This document shows positions 48,257 through 56,817 of a stretch of 64,000 nucleotides of DNA, piece by piece. Source of the stretch: Pseudomonas linyingensis (GTDB lineage Bacteria > Pseudomonadota > Gammaproteobacteria > Pseudomonadales > Pseudomonadaceae); assembly GCF_900109175.1 (NCBI RefSeq), contig NZ_FNZE01000009.1, positions 1 through 64,000 on the forward strand. The letters run 5' to 3'. The position numbers were made by a program, and so were the translations under genes. The notes beneath the pieces were generated by a model. The model saw only the letters and a program-made list of their open reading frames with translations. It was not told the DNA's origin and did no database searches. How positions within the stretch are numbered: position 1 is the stretch's first letter; each line of letters opens with the position of its first letter.

Positions 48257-49090
48257 ATGGAATTCTGGACCGCCATTCAGGCGCTGATCCTGGGTATCGT
48301 CGAGGGGCTGACCGAGTTCCTGCCGATCTCCAGCACCGGTCACCAGATCATCGTCGCCGACCTGATCGGCTTCGGTGGCGACCGCGCCAAGGCGTTCAAC
48401 ATCATCATCCAGCTGGGTGCCATCCTCGCCGTGGTGTGGGAGTTCCGCCAGCGCATCTTCGACGTGGTCATCGGTCTGCCCCGGGAGAGTCAGGCGCAGC
48501 GGTTCACCATCAATCTGCTGGTGGCCTTCTTTCCGGCGGTGATTCTTGGTGTGGCCTTCGCCGACCTGATCGAACACTGGCTGTTTAACCCGGTTACCGT
48601 GGCCAGCGCGCTGGTGATCGGCGGGGTGGTGATGCTCTGGGCCGAGAAGCGCCAGCACACCATCGAGGTGGATACGGTGGATGACATGAGCTGGAAGCAC
48701 GCGCTGAAGATCGGCTGCGCCCAGTGCCTGGCGATGATCCCCGGCACCTCGCGCTCGGCCTCGACCATCATCGGCGGGCTGATCTTCGGCCTGTCGCGCA
48801 AGGCGGCGACCGAGTTCTCGTTCTTCCTCGCCATGCCGACCATGGTCGGTGCCGCCGTCTACTCCGGTTACAAGCACCGCGCGCTGTTCGAGAATGGCGG
48901 CGATCTGCCGGTGTTCGCCCTCGGCTTCGTCACGTCGTTCATCTTCGCCATGCTCGCCGTGCGTGCGCTGCTCAAGTTCATCGCCAACCACAGCTATGCG
49001 GTGTTCGCCTGGTACCGCATCGGCTTCGGCCTGCTGATCCTCGCAACCTGGCAGCTGGGCATGATCGACTGGAGCACGGCGCAGGGTTGA
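48257..49090 (+). CDS. uppP: Undecaprenyl-diphosphatase
   Basis: A 277-residue polytopic membrane enzyme that recycles undecaprenyl pyrophosphate to the monophosphate for peptidoglycan and O-antigen synthesis. Motif 1 [14 protein letters not shown] (residues 16-29) and motif 2 [13 protein letters not shown] are intact, with the essential Glu, His and Arg residues. Length agrees with BacA/UppP. The ATG is 9 bases behind GGGGAG. Overlaps the DUF1294 gene by ATGA. Confidence 0.97.
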   Translation: MEFWTAIQALILGIVEGLTEFLPISSTGHQIIVADLIGFGGDRAKAFNIIIQLGAILAVVWEFRQRIFDVVIGLPRESQAQRFTINLLVAFFPAVILGVAFADLIEHWLFNPVTVASALVIGGVVMLWAEKRQHTIEVDTVDDMSWKHALKIGCAQCLAMIPGTSRSASTIIGGLIFGLSRKAATEFSFFLAMPTMVGAAVYSGYKHRALFENGGDLPVFALGFVTSFIFAMLAVRALLKFIANHSYAVFAWYRIGFGLLILATWQLGMIDWSTAQG

Positions 49091-49539
49091 TGAAGGCCCG
49101 AGTCAGATTCGCAGGGCGCAAGCGGGAGCAGGGCCGGGGCGTTGAGCGGGCGCTCAAGGTGTCGGCCTTCCTGGCCCTGTGCGCGCTGCCGCTGGGCGGA
49201 GCGTTACGTCTGCTGCTGGATCTGGCGCAGTCGTGGGCCTTGCTGGCCTATGGCGGGGCCAGTCTGCTGGTCCTGGTGCTGTACTGGCACGACAAGCGCA
49301 GTGCCCGCCAGGGACAACGGCGCACGCCGGAAAACACTCTGCATGCCGTCGAGCTGCTCGGCGGCTGGCCGGGCGCGCTGGTGGCGCAGCAGGTGTTTCG
49401 GCACAAGACGCGTAAGGTCTCGTATCAGGTGGTGTTCTGGGGGATTGTCGCGCTGCACCAGGCGTTCTGGTTCGACTGGCTGCTGCTGGGCGGGAAGTTC
49501 GTTCGGCAAGTACTGCCGCAGTTGGCGGGGTTGCTGTAG
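49090..49539 (+). CDS. DUF1294 membrane protein
   Basis: A 149-residue protein with a basic N terminus, two or three TM helices and the DUF1294 core YWHDKRSARQGQRRTPENTLHAVELLGGWPGALVAQQVFRHKTRKVSYQ. Function unknown. Coupled to uppP by overlapping TGATG and followed by a terminator. In other bacteria DUF1294 is sometimes fused to a cold-shock domain; none is present here. Confidence 0.9.
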   Translation: MKARVRFAGRKREQGRGVERALKVSAFLALCALPLGGALRLLLDLAQSWALLAYGGASLLVLVLYWHDKRSARQGQRRTPENTLHAVELLGGWPGALVAQQVFRHKTRKVSYQVVFWGIVALHQAFWFDWLLLGGKFVRQVLPQLAGLL

Positions 49540-49570
49540 GAGCGGGCTGGGCCTGCTCCCCGAGCAAGGC

Positions 49571-49600
49571 AGCCGGCCATTGCGGCCGGCTTGATTCTTT
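49571..49600. terminator. Intrinsic terminator between DUF1294 and ybiT
   Basis: Stem AGCCGGCC / GGCCGGCT (49571-49578, 49584-49591) with a 5-base loop, followed by TGATTCTTT; the convergent ybiT ends just to the right. Confidence 0.82.
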
Positions 49601-49612
49601 CAGACTAACAGT

Positions 49613-51202
49613 TCAGACCAGCACGCCCTGGCTGCGCAGGTAGTCGTCGTAGGTGCCGCTGAAGTCGGTCACGCCGTTCTCCGACAGCTCGATGATGCGG
49701 GTGGCCAGGGAGCTGACGAACTCGCGGTCGTGGCTGACGAAGATCAGTGTGCCCGGGTAGTTCTCCAGCGCCAGGTTGAGCGCCTCGATCGATTCCATGT
49801 CCAGGTGGTTGGTCGGTTCGTCCATTACCAGCACGTTGGGCTTCTGCAGGATCAGCTTGCCGAACAGCATGCGGCCCTGTTCGCCACCGGAAATCACCTT
49901 CACCGACTTGAGGATCTCGTCGTTGCTGAACAGCATGCGGCCGAGAGTGCCGCGCACCAGCTGCTCGCCACCCTGAGTCCACTGGCCCATCCAGTCGAAC
50001 AGGGTCATGTCGTTCTCGAAGTCGGAGGCGTGATCCTGGGCGTAGTAGCCCAGCTCGGCGCTCTCGGTCCACTTCACCGAGCCGCTGTCCGGGAACAGCT
50101 CGCCGACCAGGGTGCGCAGCAGGGTGGTCTTGCCGATGCCGTTGGGGCCGATGATGGCCAGGCGCTCGCCGGCTTCCACGGTGAAGCCGAAATTCTTGAA
50201 CAGCGGCTTGCCATCGAAGCCCTTGGACATGTCCTCGACGGTCACCGCATTGCGGTGCAGCTTCTTGGTCTGCTCGAAGCGGATGAACGGGCTGACGCGG
50301 CTGGACGGCTTGACTTCGGCCAGCTGGATCTTGTCGATCTGCTTGGCGCGCGAGGTGGCCTGCTTGGCCTTGGAGGCGTTGGCCGAGAAGCGGCTGACGA
50401 AGGTCTGCAGCTCGGCGATCTGCGCCTTCTTCTTGGCGTTGTCGGCCAGCAGCTGCTCGCGCGACTGGGTCGCCGCGGTCATATACTCGTCGTAGTTGCC
50501 CGGGAACAGGCGCAGCTCGCCGTAGTCCAGGTCCGCCATGTGGGTGCACACGCTGTTGAGGAAGTGGCGGTCATGGGAAATGATGATCATGGTGCTGTTA
50601 CGCGCCGTGAGGATGTTTTCCAGCCAGCGGATGGTGTTGATGTCCAGGTGGTTGGTCGGCTCGTCCAGAAGCAGCACGTCGGGATTGGAGAACAGCGCCT
50701 GGGCCAGCAGCACGCGCAGCTTCCAGCCCGGCGCCACTTCGCTCATCGGGCCGAAGTGCTGGGCCAGCGGAATGCCCAGGCCGAGCAGCAGCTCGCCAGC
50801 GCGCGATTCGGCGGTGTAGCCGTCCATCTCGGCGAACTCGGTCTCCAGCTCGGCCACGGCCATGCCGTCTTCCTCGCTCATTTCCGGCAGCGAGTAGATG
50901 CGGTCGCGCTCGGCCTTCACCTTCCACAGTTCTTCGTGACCCATGATCACGGTGTCGATCACGTTGAATTCTTCGTAGGCGAACTGGTCCTGGCGCAGCT
51001 TGCCCAGGCGGGTGTTGGCATCCAGCATCACCTGGCCGCCGGAGGGCTCCAGGTCGCCGCCGAGGATCTTCATGAAGGTCGACTTGCCGCAACCGTTGGC
51101 GCCGATCAGGCCGTAGCGGTTGCCGTTGTTGAACTTGACGGAAACGTTTTCAAACAGGGGCTTGGCCCCGAACTGCATGGTGATGTTAGCGGTGGAAATC
51201 AA
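49613..51202 (-). CDS. ybiT: ABC-F family ATPase YbiT
   Basis: A 529-residue soluble protein with two ABC domains and no TM segments (E. coli YbiT 530). Domain 1: Walker [10 protein letters not shown], Walker [13 protein letters not shown], with the unusual signature [10 protein letters not shown]; linker rich in K and Q (P-site tRNA interaction motif region, about 240-320); domain 2: GPNGIGKTT, signature [23 protein letters not shown] proteins act on the ribosome. The start codon is TTG (reading M-I-S-T-A-N-I-T-M), with no strong ribosome site, and the prophage integrase ends only 35 bp upstream. Confidence 0.94.
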   Translation of the reverse strand: MISTANITMQFGAKPLFENVSVKFNNGNRYGLIGANGCGKSTFMKILGGDLEPSGGQVMLDANTRLGKLRQDQFAYEEFNVIDTVIMGHEELWKVKAERDRIYSLPEMSEEDGMAVAELETEFAEMDGYTAESRAGELLLGLGIPLAQHFGPMSEVAPGWKLRVLLAQALFSNPDVLLLDEPTNHLDINTIRWLENILTARNSTMIIISHDRHFLNSVCTHMADLDYGELRLFPGNYDEYMTAATQSREQLLADNAKKKAQIAELQTFVSRFSANASKAKQATSRAKQIDKIQLAEVKPSSRVSPFIRFEQTKKLHRNAVTVEDMSKGFDGKPLFKNFGFTVEAGERLAIIGPNGIGKTTLLRTLVGELFPDSGSVKWTESAELGYYAQDHASDFENDMTLFDWMGQWTQGGEQLVRGTLGRMLFSNDEILKSVKVISGGEQGRMLFGKLILQKPNVLVMDEPTNHLDMESIEALNLALENYPGTLIFVSHDREFVSSLATRIIELSENGVTDFSGTYDDYLRSQGVLV

Positions 51203-51236
51203 GAGGCTCTATCTCGCGGGTCTTAGCGTAGTGGGT

Positions 51237-52418
51237 TCAAGCTTGGGGCATTTTTGGGGCAAATTTCAGTTTTTCGAGCTCTGCCCAGTCGCCCTCGCTG
51301 TTGATCCAGTGGGCGTAGGTGGTGAGCAGCATCTGAACTGAATGACCCAGTTGCTGAGCAATGAAGGCTGGGGTCATCCCAGCCATTAGGCAAATTGTGG
51401 CATATGTGTGCCTCGCGTTATACGGTGGACGGTATCTGATCCCCAACGTCTTGACGGCCGGCCCCCATTGCTTGTGCAGATCGCTGGTCTGCTGGACGTA
51501 CTCAGCGCTCTTGCTGGGAGGGAAGCAGTAGGGGAATTCCTTCAGCCGCCCATCGCCTTGGGCGCGGCGCTCGGCGTACTTCCTGGCGAACTCGAGGGCA
51601 TGCAGTGCCCGCTCGTTCAGCAGGACATAGCGATCCTTGCCGGTCTTGGTTCTCTCGACGATCTCGCCCAGGGCCACTGTCCGACAGACGTGCGCCACCC
51701 TCTTGTCTAGGTCGATCTCTTCCCAGCGCAAGGCCAGGGCCTCGGACAGGCGCATCCCGGTGTAGAACACGAACTCGAAGTAGGCGCCGTAGATCTGGCT
51801 CGGCCAGTGCTCGGTTGCGTACAGGTGCGCGATGATCCGGTCTGCTTCCTCCTGTTTGAACGGGTCGATTTTCTTCTTGGCTCGCTTGGGCAGCTCCAGG
51901 CCGGCCATCGGGTTCCGCGGGATCAAACCGTCGGCGACCGCAGAAGACAGGATGGTGTTCATCTTGGTCATGGCGTTGTGCTTGACCTGGTCCGAGGTCC
52001 AAGGGATCCGCACTGTCAGCTTGCGCAGCAGGGCCGGGGTGATGTTGGCCAGCGGGGTGGTTGCCAGGTGCTCCATCCACCAGACGTTGAGCACCGACTT
52101 GTAGTTGTTGCGCGTGCCGCCGGCGATGTTCCTGCTGTCCAGCCAGAGCTGGGCGTATTCGCCGAAGCTGTGGCCTACGGTGGCGGGAGCGTTGGCCGAG
52201 TTCGGGAAGAACTCGGCGTACTTCAGCTCGTCCATCAGGCCCAGCTTGATCAGGCTCATTACCTGATCGCGTACACGGGATGCAGCTGCGATGCCCGCTT
52301 GCGTCGCGGGATGGGTGAGCGACTCGGAGCATCGCTTTCCATTCCAATTGAACCGGATACGGATTCTGCCGTTTCGGATTTCCAGACCGGCGGGCAAGTC
52401 CACTGGCTTTCGAGCCAT
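51237..52418 (-). CDS. Tyrosine-type site-specific integrase
   Basis: A 393-residue recombinase. N-terminal arm-binding domain (residues about 8-36, DUF3596-like: GLEIRNGRIRIRFNWNGKRC), core-binding domain about 80-180 and catalytic domain from 185. Catalytic residues: Arg223 (GMRLSEAL), Lys in the beta hairpin about 259-261, Arg336 (YNARHTYAT; Tyr replaces the usual His at -3), His359 (LGHS) and nucleophile Tyr368 (TYAHW). Its AGGAG site and start lie inside the excisionase gene. Transcription runs towards ybiT. Confidence 0.96.
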   Translation of the reverse strand: MARKPVDLPAGLEIRNGRIRIRFNWNGKRCSESLTHPATQAGIAAASRVRDQVMSLIKLGLMDELKYAEFFPNSANAPATVGHSFGEYAQLWLDSRNIAGGTRNNYKSVLNVWWMEHLATTPLANITPALLRKLTVRIPWTSDQVKHNAMTKMNTILSSAVADGLIPRNPMAGLELPKRAKKKIDPFKQEEADRIIAHLYATEHWPSQIYGAYFEFVFYTGMRLSEALALRWEEIDLDKRVAHVCRTVALGEIVERTKTGKDRYVLLNERALHALEFARKYAERRAQGDGRLKEFPYCFPPSKSAEYVQQTSDLHKQWGPAVKTLGIRYRPPYNARHTYATICLMAGMTPAFIAQQLGHSVQMLLTTYAHWINSEGDWAELEKLKFAPKMPQA

Positions 52419-52582
52419 TCGTCATATCTCCTGCGACTGTAGATGATGCTGCGCCCGATGCGATTCCAGACGCCTTCTGGGATCTCTTTTCGCTGTCTTC
52501 GCGCCTGCAAGGCACGGAAGGTGATGCCGAGCAGTTCGGCCATCTTCTTCTCGGGCACCTTGTCTTCCAGCTCTTGGCTCAT
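52259..52582 (-). CDS. Excisionase-like DNA-binding protein
   Basis: A 107-residue protein. Residues 5-60 form a MerR/AlpA-type winged helix: VPEKKMAELLGITFRALQARRQRKEIPEGVWNRIGRSIIYSRRRYDEWLES, the pattern of phage excisionases and directionality factors. The C-terminal 45 residues, Ser/Arg-rich, are encoded by DNA that overlaps the integrase gene in another frame by 160 bases. Start at ATG of MSQELEDK behind GGAGAG. Confidence 0.82.
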   Translation of the reverse strand: MSQELEDKVPEKKMAELLGITFRALQARRQRKEIPEGVWNRIGRSIIYSRRRYDEWLESQWTCPPVWKSETAESVSGSIGMESDAPSRSPIPRRKRASQLHPVYAIR

Positions 52583-52666
52583 GGCAATAGCTCTCCGTGC
52601 CACCCTGGTGGGCAGCATTCAGGTGTTGAGTGGGGGAGGAGTCGGGCCGCGGGCGGCCGGTGCTGA

Positions 52667-53032
52667 TCAGTCGTTGCTATTGAGCTGGGTGTCGCTTAGG
52701 CAGTCCGGATCACTGCACTCGCAGGTGCTGGCGCCGACCTGCTCCCACCCGATGTCCTCATCGTCGATGCTGCCCAGCTTGGCGAACGGACCGACCTCGA
52801 TCTGCTCGCGCGCCAGGCTGGCGGCCGTGGACTCGTCGACCTGGTCGAACGCCGCGTCGAGTTGGTCCCAGCCATCGTCGTCGTCCGGGTACCCGAGTTT
52901 GATGTCGCAGACGCTGTTGTTGGGCATGCGGAAGGTGATGGCCAGTTCCGGGCCGTCGTCGCCGCGGCGCTGGACGACCAGGATCTGGCCGATGCCGTCG
53001 ACATCGAAGTGTTTGGCGAAGGGCTTGTTCAT
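52667..53032 (-). CDS. Acidic phage protein of unknown function
   Basis: A 121-residue, strongly acidic protein (DDDDGWDQLDAAFDQVDES) with a C-terminal CECSDPDC segment that may bind zinc. Its ATG overlaps the stop of the preceding small gene (ATGA). I do not recognise the family; context is the leftward early operon. Confidence 0.7.
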   Translation of the reverse strand: MNKPFAKHFDVDGIGQILVVQRRGDDGPELAITFRMPNNSVCDIKLGYPDDDDGWDQLDAAFDQVDESTAASLAREQIEVGPFAKLGSIDDEDIGWEQVGASTCECSDPDCLSDTQLNSND

Positions 53033-53136
53033 TCTTGGCTCTCCTTGGTCTTGCCTTGGTGTGCTGGCTGGCAGCGCAGGCACTTGCAGCTGCCGATTCG
53101 TTCGCCGCTGGTGCGGCAGTAGGTGGGGCGGTTCAC
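53029..53136 (-). CDS. 35-codon Cys-rich phage peptide
   Basis: GTG-started 35-residue frame with C-x9-C-x-C-x2-C (residues 7, 17, 19, 22), a zinc-knuckle-like layout. Its GTG overlaps the upstream stop (GTGA) and its TGA overlaps the next ATG (ATGA), so it sits in perfect register in a coupled chain. Too short for most gene finders; the double coupling is the main evidence. Confidence 0.6.
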   Translation of the reverse strand: MNRPTYCRTSGERIGSCKCLRCQPAHQGKTKESQE

Positions 53137-53369
53137 GGGGCAGACTCCGGCAGCACGGGCACGTAGGCCGCAGTGTCGGAGATCTCCAGCCAGCCTCCGC
53201 AGCCCTTGTGCTGGTACTGCTCACCACGGATCTCGTCGAGGTCGTCGCCCTCAACGCCGATCACCTGGCTGCAGTGTGGGCAGCGGACGATGTAGGAGCG
53301 GTCGGTGTCGCGGCTGACCTGGCGGGCGAGCAGGATCTCGTCCGAGGCGGATTGGTTTTCTGTGGGCAT
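53133..53369 (-). CDS. Small zinc-ribbon-like phage protein
   Basis: A 78-residue protein with CPHC and a later C (KGCGGWLEI), together a probable zinc ribbon: YIVRCPHCSQVIGVEGDD. GAGG precedes the ATG. It is the first gene of this coupled trio. Function unknown. Confidence 0.75.
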   Translation of the reverse strand: MPTENQSASDEILLARQVSRDTDRSYIVRCPHCSQVIGVEGDDLDEIRGEQYQHKGCGGWLEISDTAAYVPVLPESAP

Positions 53370-53453
53370 GGGGATACCTCGCCGGGGTGGCGTGAATCGT
53401 CGAGTTGGTGGTATTGGTTATGTTCCGGCATGGAGCCGGATCAAGGAGAGATT

Positions 53454-53717
53454 GTGGATTATGCGTCAATTGCTACTTCGGCTTCGCTAGTTACCGGCTT
53501 GGCCTCGGCGGCCTGCTGGGTTTACGCGGCAGTGGTCAAAGTTGATCCGCCACCAGAGTTCAAGGGAAAGCCTGACAATATGTACTGGGGGCGCATCATT
53601 GCTAACGGTACAGACCTAATCCCAACCATAAGGGCCCAGTCTCGCTGGAACAGCTGGGCAGCGTTTGCAGCTGCCGCTACCGCGGTTCTGCAAGTCGCGG
53701 CTACTTGTCTGAAGTAG
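53454..53717 (+). CDS. Small membrane protein on the strand opposite to the phage operon
   Basis: An 87-residue protein with two hydrophobic segments (about 5-25 and 66-84) around a polar middle (PPPEFKGKPDNMYWGRIIANGTD). The GTG at 53454 is chosen because AAGGAGAG lies just upstream; an ATG at 53430 is in frame but lacks a site. It is read against the surrounding early genes, so it may be an independently expressed cargo gene (moron). Function unknown. Confidence 0.65.
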   Translation: MDYASIATSASLVTGLASAACWVYAAVVKVDPPPEFKGKPDNMYWGRIIANGTDLIPTIRAQSRWNSWAAFAAAATAVLQVAATCLK

Positions 53718-53751
53718 CCGAGATTCGCCCCCTGAATCTCACCCAGCGGTC

Positions 53752-55434
53752 CTAGAATGGCCTCTGCTCGTTCGGAGCCATGCTCAGCCCTACCGCCACC
53801 GGCCGAACCCAGATCGGCATGGCCGACAGCATGAAGGTCTCGCCGGCCCCTGCCAGCAACAGGGTGGTACCCATGACATGGGCGATGGCCTCGGCCGCTG
53901 CCGGCGGTACCGCGTTGCCGATGCGCTCTCGCCAGGCCTGATCGGACAGGCCGTCCAGCTCCAGCTGCTCTTCCGGATCGACCAGGCTCTGCAGGGCGGC
54001 CAGCTCGAGGGTGGTGAAAGGTCGGTGCCAGGTGCCATCGAGCGAGCGGATCACACAATTCAGGCGCTCGTCTGCCGCCGGCATGCGCGGATCGGCGACG
54101 CTCCAGCGGCCGTTGTCCTGGCGCGCGCTGGCCGACACGGCGCCGGCTTGGCCATTCCATGTCACCACGCCGTAGTGCCCACCAGTCAGGTAGGCATCGC
54201 CAGCGACGCGGCGCATTCCCGGCCGCGGGTCTGCAACGCACTGCCCGCCGGCACTGGGCGACTGGCCGCCGGTCACGGTGCCGGCAGCCTGGTCCATCGG
54301 CACGACGCGGTAGACGTTGTGGTGGTACTCGCGGGCTGGACGCGGATCCGCTACCGAGAACGTCCCTTGCCCCGGTGACTTCACGCCGATCACCGCCCCG
54401 CTGGTCTCGTCCCAACGGCGCACGCCGTACTGCTGGTACTGCAGCGCCTCAGCCGGCGCCCGCGGGTCGGCCACCGAGAATGCGCCGTTGGTGGGGCTGC
54501 TGCGGCCGGCGACGGTGCCCACCGCCTGATCCCAGTCCCGCACGCCCAGGTAACCGGCTTGGTACTCGGGCACGATGACGAAGTCGCGCAGATAGCCGTC
54601 CTCGATCGCCAGGCGGTTGAGCGATCGCCAGTCCTTCCCAGCCTCGACCAGGGCTAGGCGCACCCACGTCTTCCACTGCAGCGCCGGCACGCGGTGCATC
54701 GGGCCGGCCGCCTCGACGTCGCCGGCCAGCGGCATGCGGCCAAGGATGTCGCCCACCGAGCGCAGGGTCTTCTTCTCCGGCTCGTACAGGAACGGCGGCA
54801 CCTTCTCGACGTGGCGCGCCACCAGCAGGAAGCGCTTGCGCGACTGCGCCAGGCCACCGAGCTCGCCGCAGTCGTGGGTGGTTTCCGCCACCGCGTAACC
54901 GTAGTGGCCAAGCAGCTTGCCGATCTGGTCCAGCAGGTGCCGGCCCCGGGTGGCCAGGCGCGGCACGTTTTCGAACACGATCAGGTCGACCGGGTTGTGC
55001 CGCCAGGCCTCGCACATCAGCCAGACGCAGCGCAGCGTCAGCTCGTTGAGCGCCTGGTACTTCGGGGTCTTGCTCATGCTCTCGGACAGCAGGCCCGAGG
55101 CCCCCTTGCACGGCGACGAGATGAACACCGCGTTCGGGTCTTCGTTCTGCGCGGCGCGGCGGATGTCCTCGGGTGTCGCCTCCCGCCAGCCTGCGGGCGG
55201 CTCTTGGCCGTGGAAACGGGTGTACTGGTCGCGGGTGAACAGATCCAGCAGGGTGCCCGGCACGCCGGCCAGGCGCTCGAAGTCGCGCAGCCCGGCCGGG
55301 TCGACATCGATGCCGCCGAGGCAGCGCCACTCGGCCTGCTGGTTGCCGACTACCGGCTTGGCTCGGTTGAAGCCCTTGGCGCCGCCGCCCAGGCCGCAGC
55401 AGAAGTGGAAGTGCTTGAAGATCCGCTTGAGCAT
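53752..55434 (-). CDS. DNA (cytosine-5) methyltransferase with repeated recognition region
   Basis: A 560-residue C5-methyltransferase. Motif I FCCGLGGGAKGF (11-22), motif II GIDVDPAG, motif IV SSPCKG with catalytic Cys109 (PCK instead of PCQ), motif VI FENV (154-157), motif VIII QSRKR (197-201), motif X IGNAVPP. Between VIII and the final motif IX-like TTLELAALQSL lie four similar units of 39-46 residues, each ending in VADPR (321-325, 361-365, 400-404, 446-450). It would protect phage DNA from host restriction or regulate genes. No restriction partner is adjacent. Confidence 0.93.
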   Translation of the reverse strand: MLKRIFKHFHFCCGLGGGAKGFNRAKPVVGNQQAEWRCLGGIDVDPAGLRDFERLAGVPGTLLDLFTRDQYTRFHGQEPPAGWREATPEDIRRAAQNEDPNAVFISSPCKGASGLLSESMSKTPKYQALNELTLRCVWLMCEAWRHNPVDLIVFENVPRLATRGRHLLDQIGKLLGHYGYAVAETTHDCGELGGLAQSRKRFLLVARHVEKVPPFLYEPEKKTLRSVGDILGRMPLAGDVEAAGPMHRVPALQWKTWVRLALVEAGKDWRSLNRLAIEDGYLRDFVIVPEYQAGYLGVRDWDQAVGTVAGRSSPTNGAFSVADPRAPAEALQYQQYGVRRWDETSGAVIGVKSPGQGTFSVADPRPAREYHHNVYRVVPMDQAAGTVTGGQSPSAGGQCVADPRPGMRRVAGDAYLTGGHYGVVTWNGQAGAVSASARQDNGRWSVADPRMPAADERLNCVIRSLDGTWHRPFTTLELAALQSLVDPEEQLELDGLSDQAWRERIGNAVPPAAAEAIAHVMGTTLLLAGAGETFMLSAMPIWVRPVAVGLSMAPNEQRPF

Positions 55435-55470
55435 TAAGAATCCTTACCGCGGTGAGCTGCGGATGAGAAG

Positions 55471-55830
55471 ATGATTGGATTGCAGGCAAGGCCGAGGTGT
55501 GGCGTGACGGATGACGAAGAAGACATTTGGCTATGGGCGACTGAAATAATTGGCACCCTGTTCTATGCCTTCAGGGACGGCCACCCGGAACACCTCCCGC
55601 CTCTTGAGGAAATCCGCTCTGCCGTCGAGGGACTGATACTTCTGGCTGGCTGGAAAGGCTTGGAGCCTGAGGTTCGGCCTGTTCGACTCGCGCTACGGGG
55701 GCCGGATGTGCGGAGTTACGCAGAGCTGGTCCGACTGGTTGAGGGTTTTCTGGATGAGGTTAAGGAGCGCCTCCACCAGAAAGAGCTGGCGCGGCAGCCT
55801 TATGTGCCCAGAGACGATGATCTGTTCTAG
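55471..55830 (+). CDS. Small phage protein of unknown function, opposite strand
   Basis: A 119-residue soluble, acidic protein: DEEDIWLWATEIIGTLFYAFRDGHPEHLPPLEEI and RSYAELVRLVEGFLDEVKERLHQKELARQPYVPRDDDLF, mostly helical. A GTG at 55504 with a better GAGG site is an alternative start, giving 108 residues. Like the 53454 gene it is antiparallel to the operon. Family not recognised. Confidence 0.55.
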   Translation: MIGLQARPRCGVTDDEEDIWLWATEIIGTLFYAFRDGHPEHLPPLEEIRSAVEGLILLAGWKGLEPEVRPVRLALRGPDVRSYAELVRLVEGFLDEVKERLHQKELARQPYVPRDDDLF

Positions 55831-55905
55831 CTGTACTCGTTGCCGCAGAAGCAAAACGATGCACCGCCGCCGGCGAGTACGGCGGCAGTGTGATGGGGGC
55901 GGGAG

Positions 55906-56514
55906 TTACGCTGCGCTCTGCAGCTTCTGCAGGGCGAAGTAGACCTTCACGCAGGCCTCGGCATCGATGCGGGCTCGGTGTGCGTTGACCAGGTCTTCGC
56001 CGGTCAGGTGCTTGAGCGCCTCGGCCAAGTTCGGGGTTTTGAAGGTGTTGCGGAACCGGCTGGCCTGCATCTTGGCGGTGGGCGGCAGCTGGCAGACTGG
56101 CTTGGCGTTGTTCGCCGTGCAGTAGCTGGCACCGCTGCGGAAGGAATTGGCGGCCTCTTCGCCGCGGAAGCGCATCAGGGCGATGCGCAGGATCCGGTCG
56201 TCGAACTGGCAGTTGTGCGCGACCCGTAGGGCTGCGCGCTCGTGGATGGCCATGAAGCCGTCGAGCGCTTCCGCCTCGGGAATGCCCAGGTCCATGGCCA
56301 TCTCGTGGGTGATGCCGTGGATCTGGGCTACCTCGTCGGGGATGGTCCAGCCGTCCGGCCGGATGATCGCCTCGAAGCTATCGATCAGCTCGCCGGCGTC
56401 GTTGTAGAGCAGTGCCGCGATGTCGACGATGTGCGGCTGACGCGGGTCTTCGCTGGGCTCCTTGAACAGCGGGAACCCGGTGGTTTCGGTGTCGAAGGCG
56501 TAGAAGTTGGTCAT
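55906..56514 (-). CDS. DnaQ-like 3'-5' exonuclease (DEDDh)
   Basis: A 202-residue nuclease. ExoI motif FDTETTG (7-13), ExoII AHNCQFDDRIL and ExoIII HRARIDAEA supply the DEDDh residues. No polymerase or helicase domain is attached. Phage homologues are often encoded beside recombination genes, as here, and may process ends or remove 3' overhangs. ATG MTNFYAFD. Confidence 0.93.
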   Translation of the reverse strand: MTNFYAFDTETTGFPLFKEPSEDPRQPHIVDIAALLYNDAGELIDSFEAIIRPDGWTIPDEVAQIHGITHEMAMDLGIPEAEALDGFMAIHERAALRVAHNCQFDDRILRIALMRFRGEEAANSFRSGASYCTANNAKPVCQLPPTAKMQASRFRNTFKTPNLAEALKHLTGEDLVNAHRARIDAEACVKVYFALQKLQSAA

Positions 56515-56568
56515 GGCGTGGTCCTTGGTAGTAGGGGCTCGGTGGTGGCTTCTTGCGTGGGCCTGGGA

Positions 56569-56817
56569 TCAGGCCAGGGCGGAGCTGCTCGGCGAGGAGG
56601 AGGGCGCGGCCTTCGGCGTGGGTCGCCTGCGCTTCAGCACCGTCTCGGGGTTAATGCGGCTGGTGCGCGGCGGCAGTGGCTCCGGCTTGAAGCCGTCCAC
56701 TACTCGGACCTCGCCACCACTTTCCAGATGTCGGTCGAACAGGGAGGCGAGCCGTTGCCGCTCGGCCTCCTTGCTGCCGATGGTGTTGATCCGGTCGTAG
56801 GGCTGCGGATCGATCAT
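56569..56817 (-). CDS. 82-residue phage protein
   Basis: A basic, Pro/Ser-rich C-terminal half and a helical N terminus (MIDPQPYDRINTIGSKEAERQRLASLFDRHLE). Its ATG overlaps the stop of the SbcC-like gene (ATGA), so the two are probably co-translated. No family recognised. Confidence 0.65.
   Translation of the reverse strand: MIDPQPYDRINTIGSKEAERQRLASLFDRHLESGGEVRVVDGFKPEPLPPRTSRINPETVLKRRRPTPKAAPSSSPSSSALA

Noticed and set aside
51203-51236. tRNA 3' end as attachment site
   Set aside because: GTGGGTTCAAGC looks slightly like a T-arm, but no tRNA cloverleaf can be folded and ybiT coding sequence follows immediately.
52443-53717. 424-codon plus-strand frame across the phage small genes
   Set aside because: Only its last 87 codons have a ribosome site and protein-like character; the rest is antisense to coupled leftward genes.
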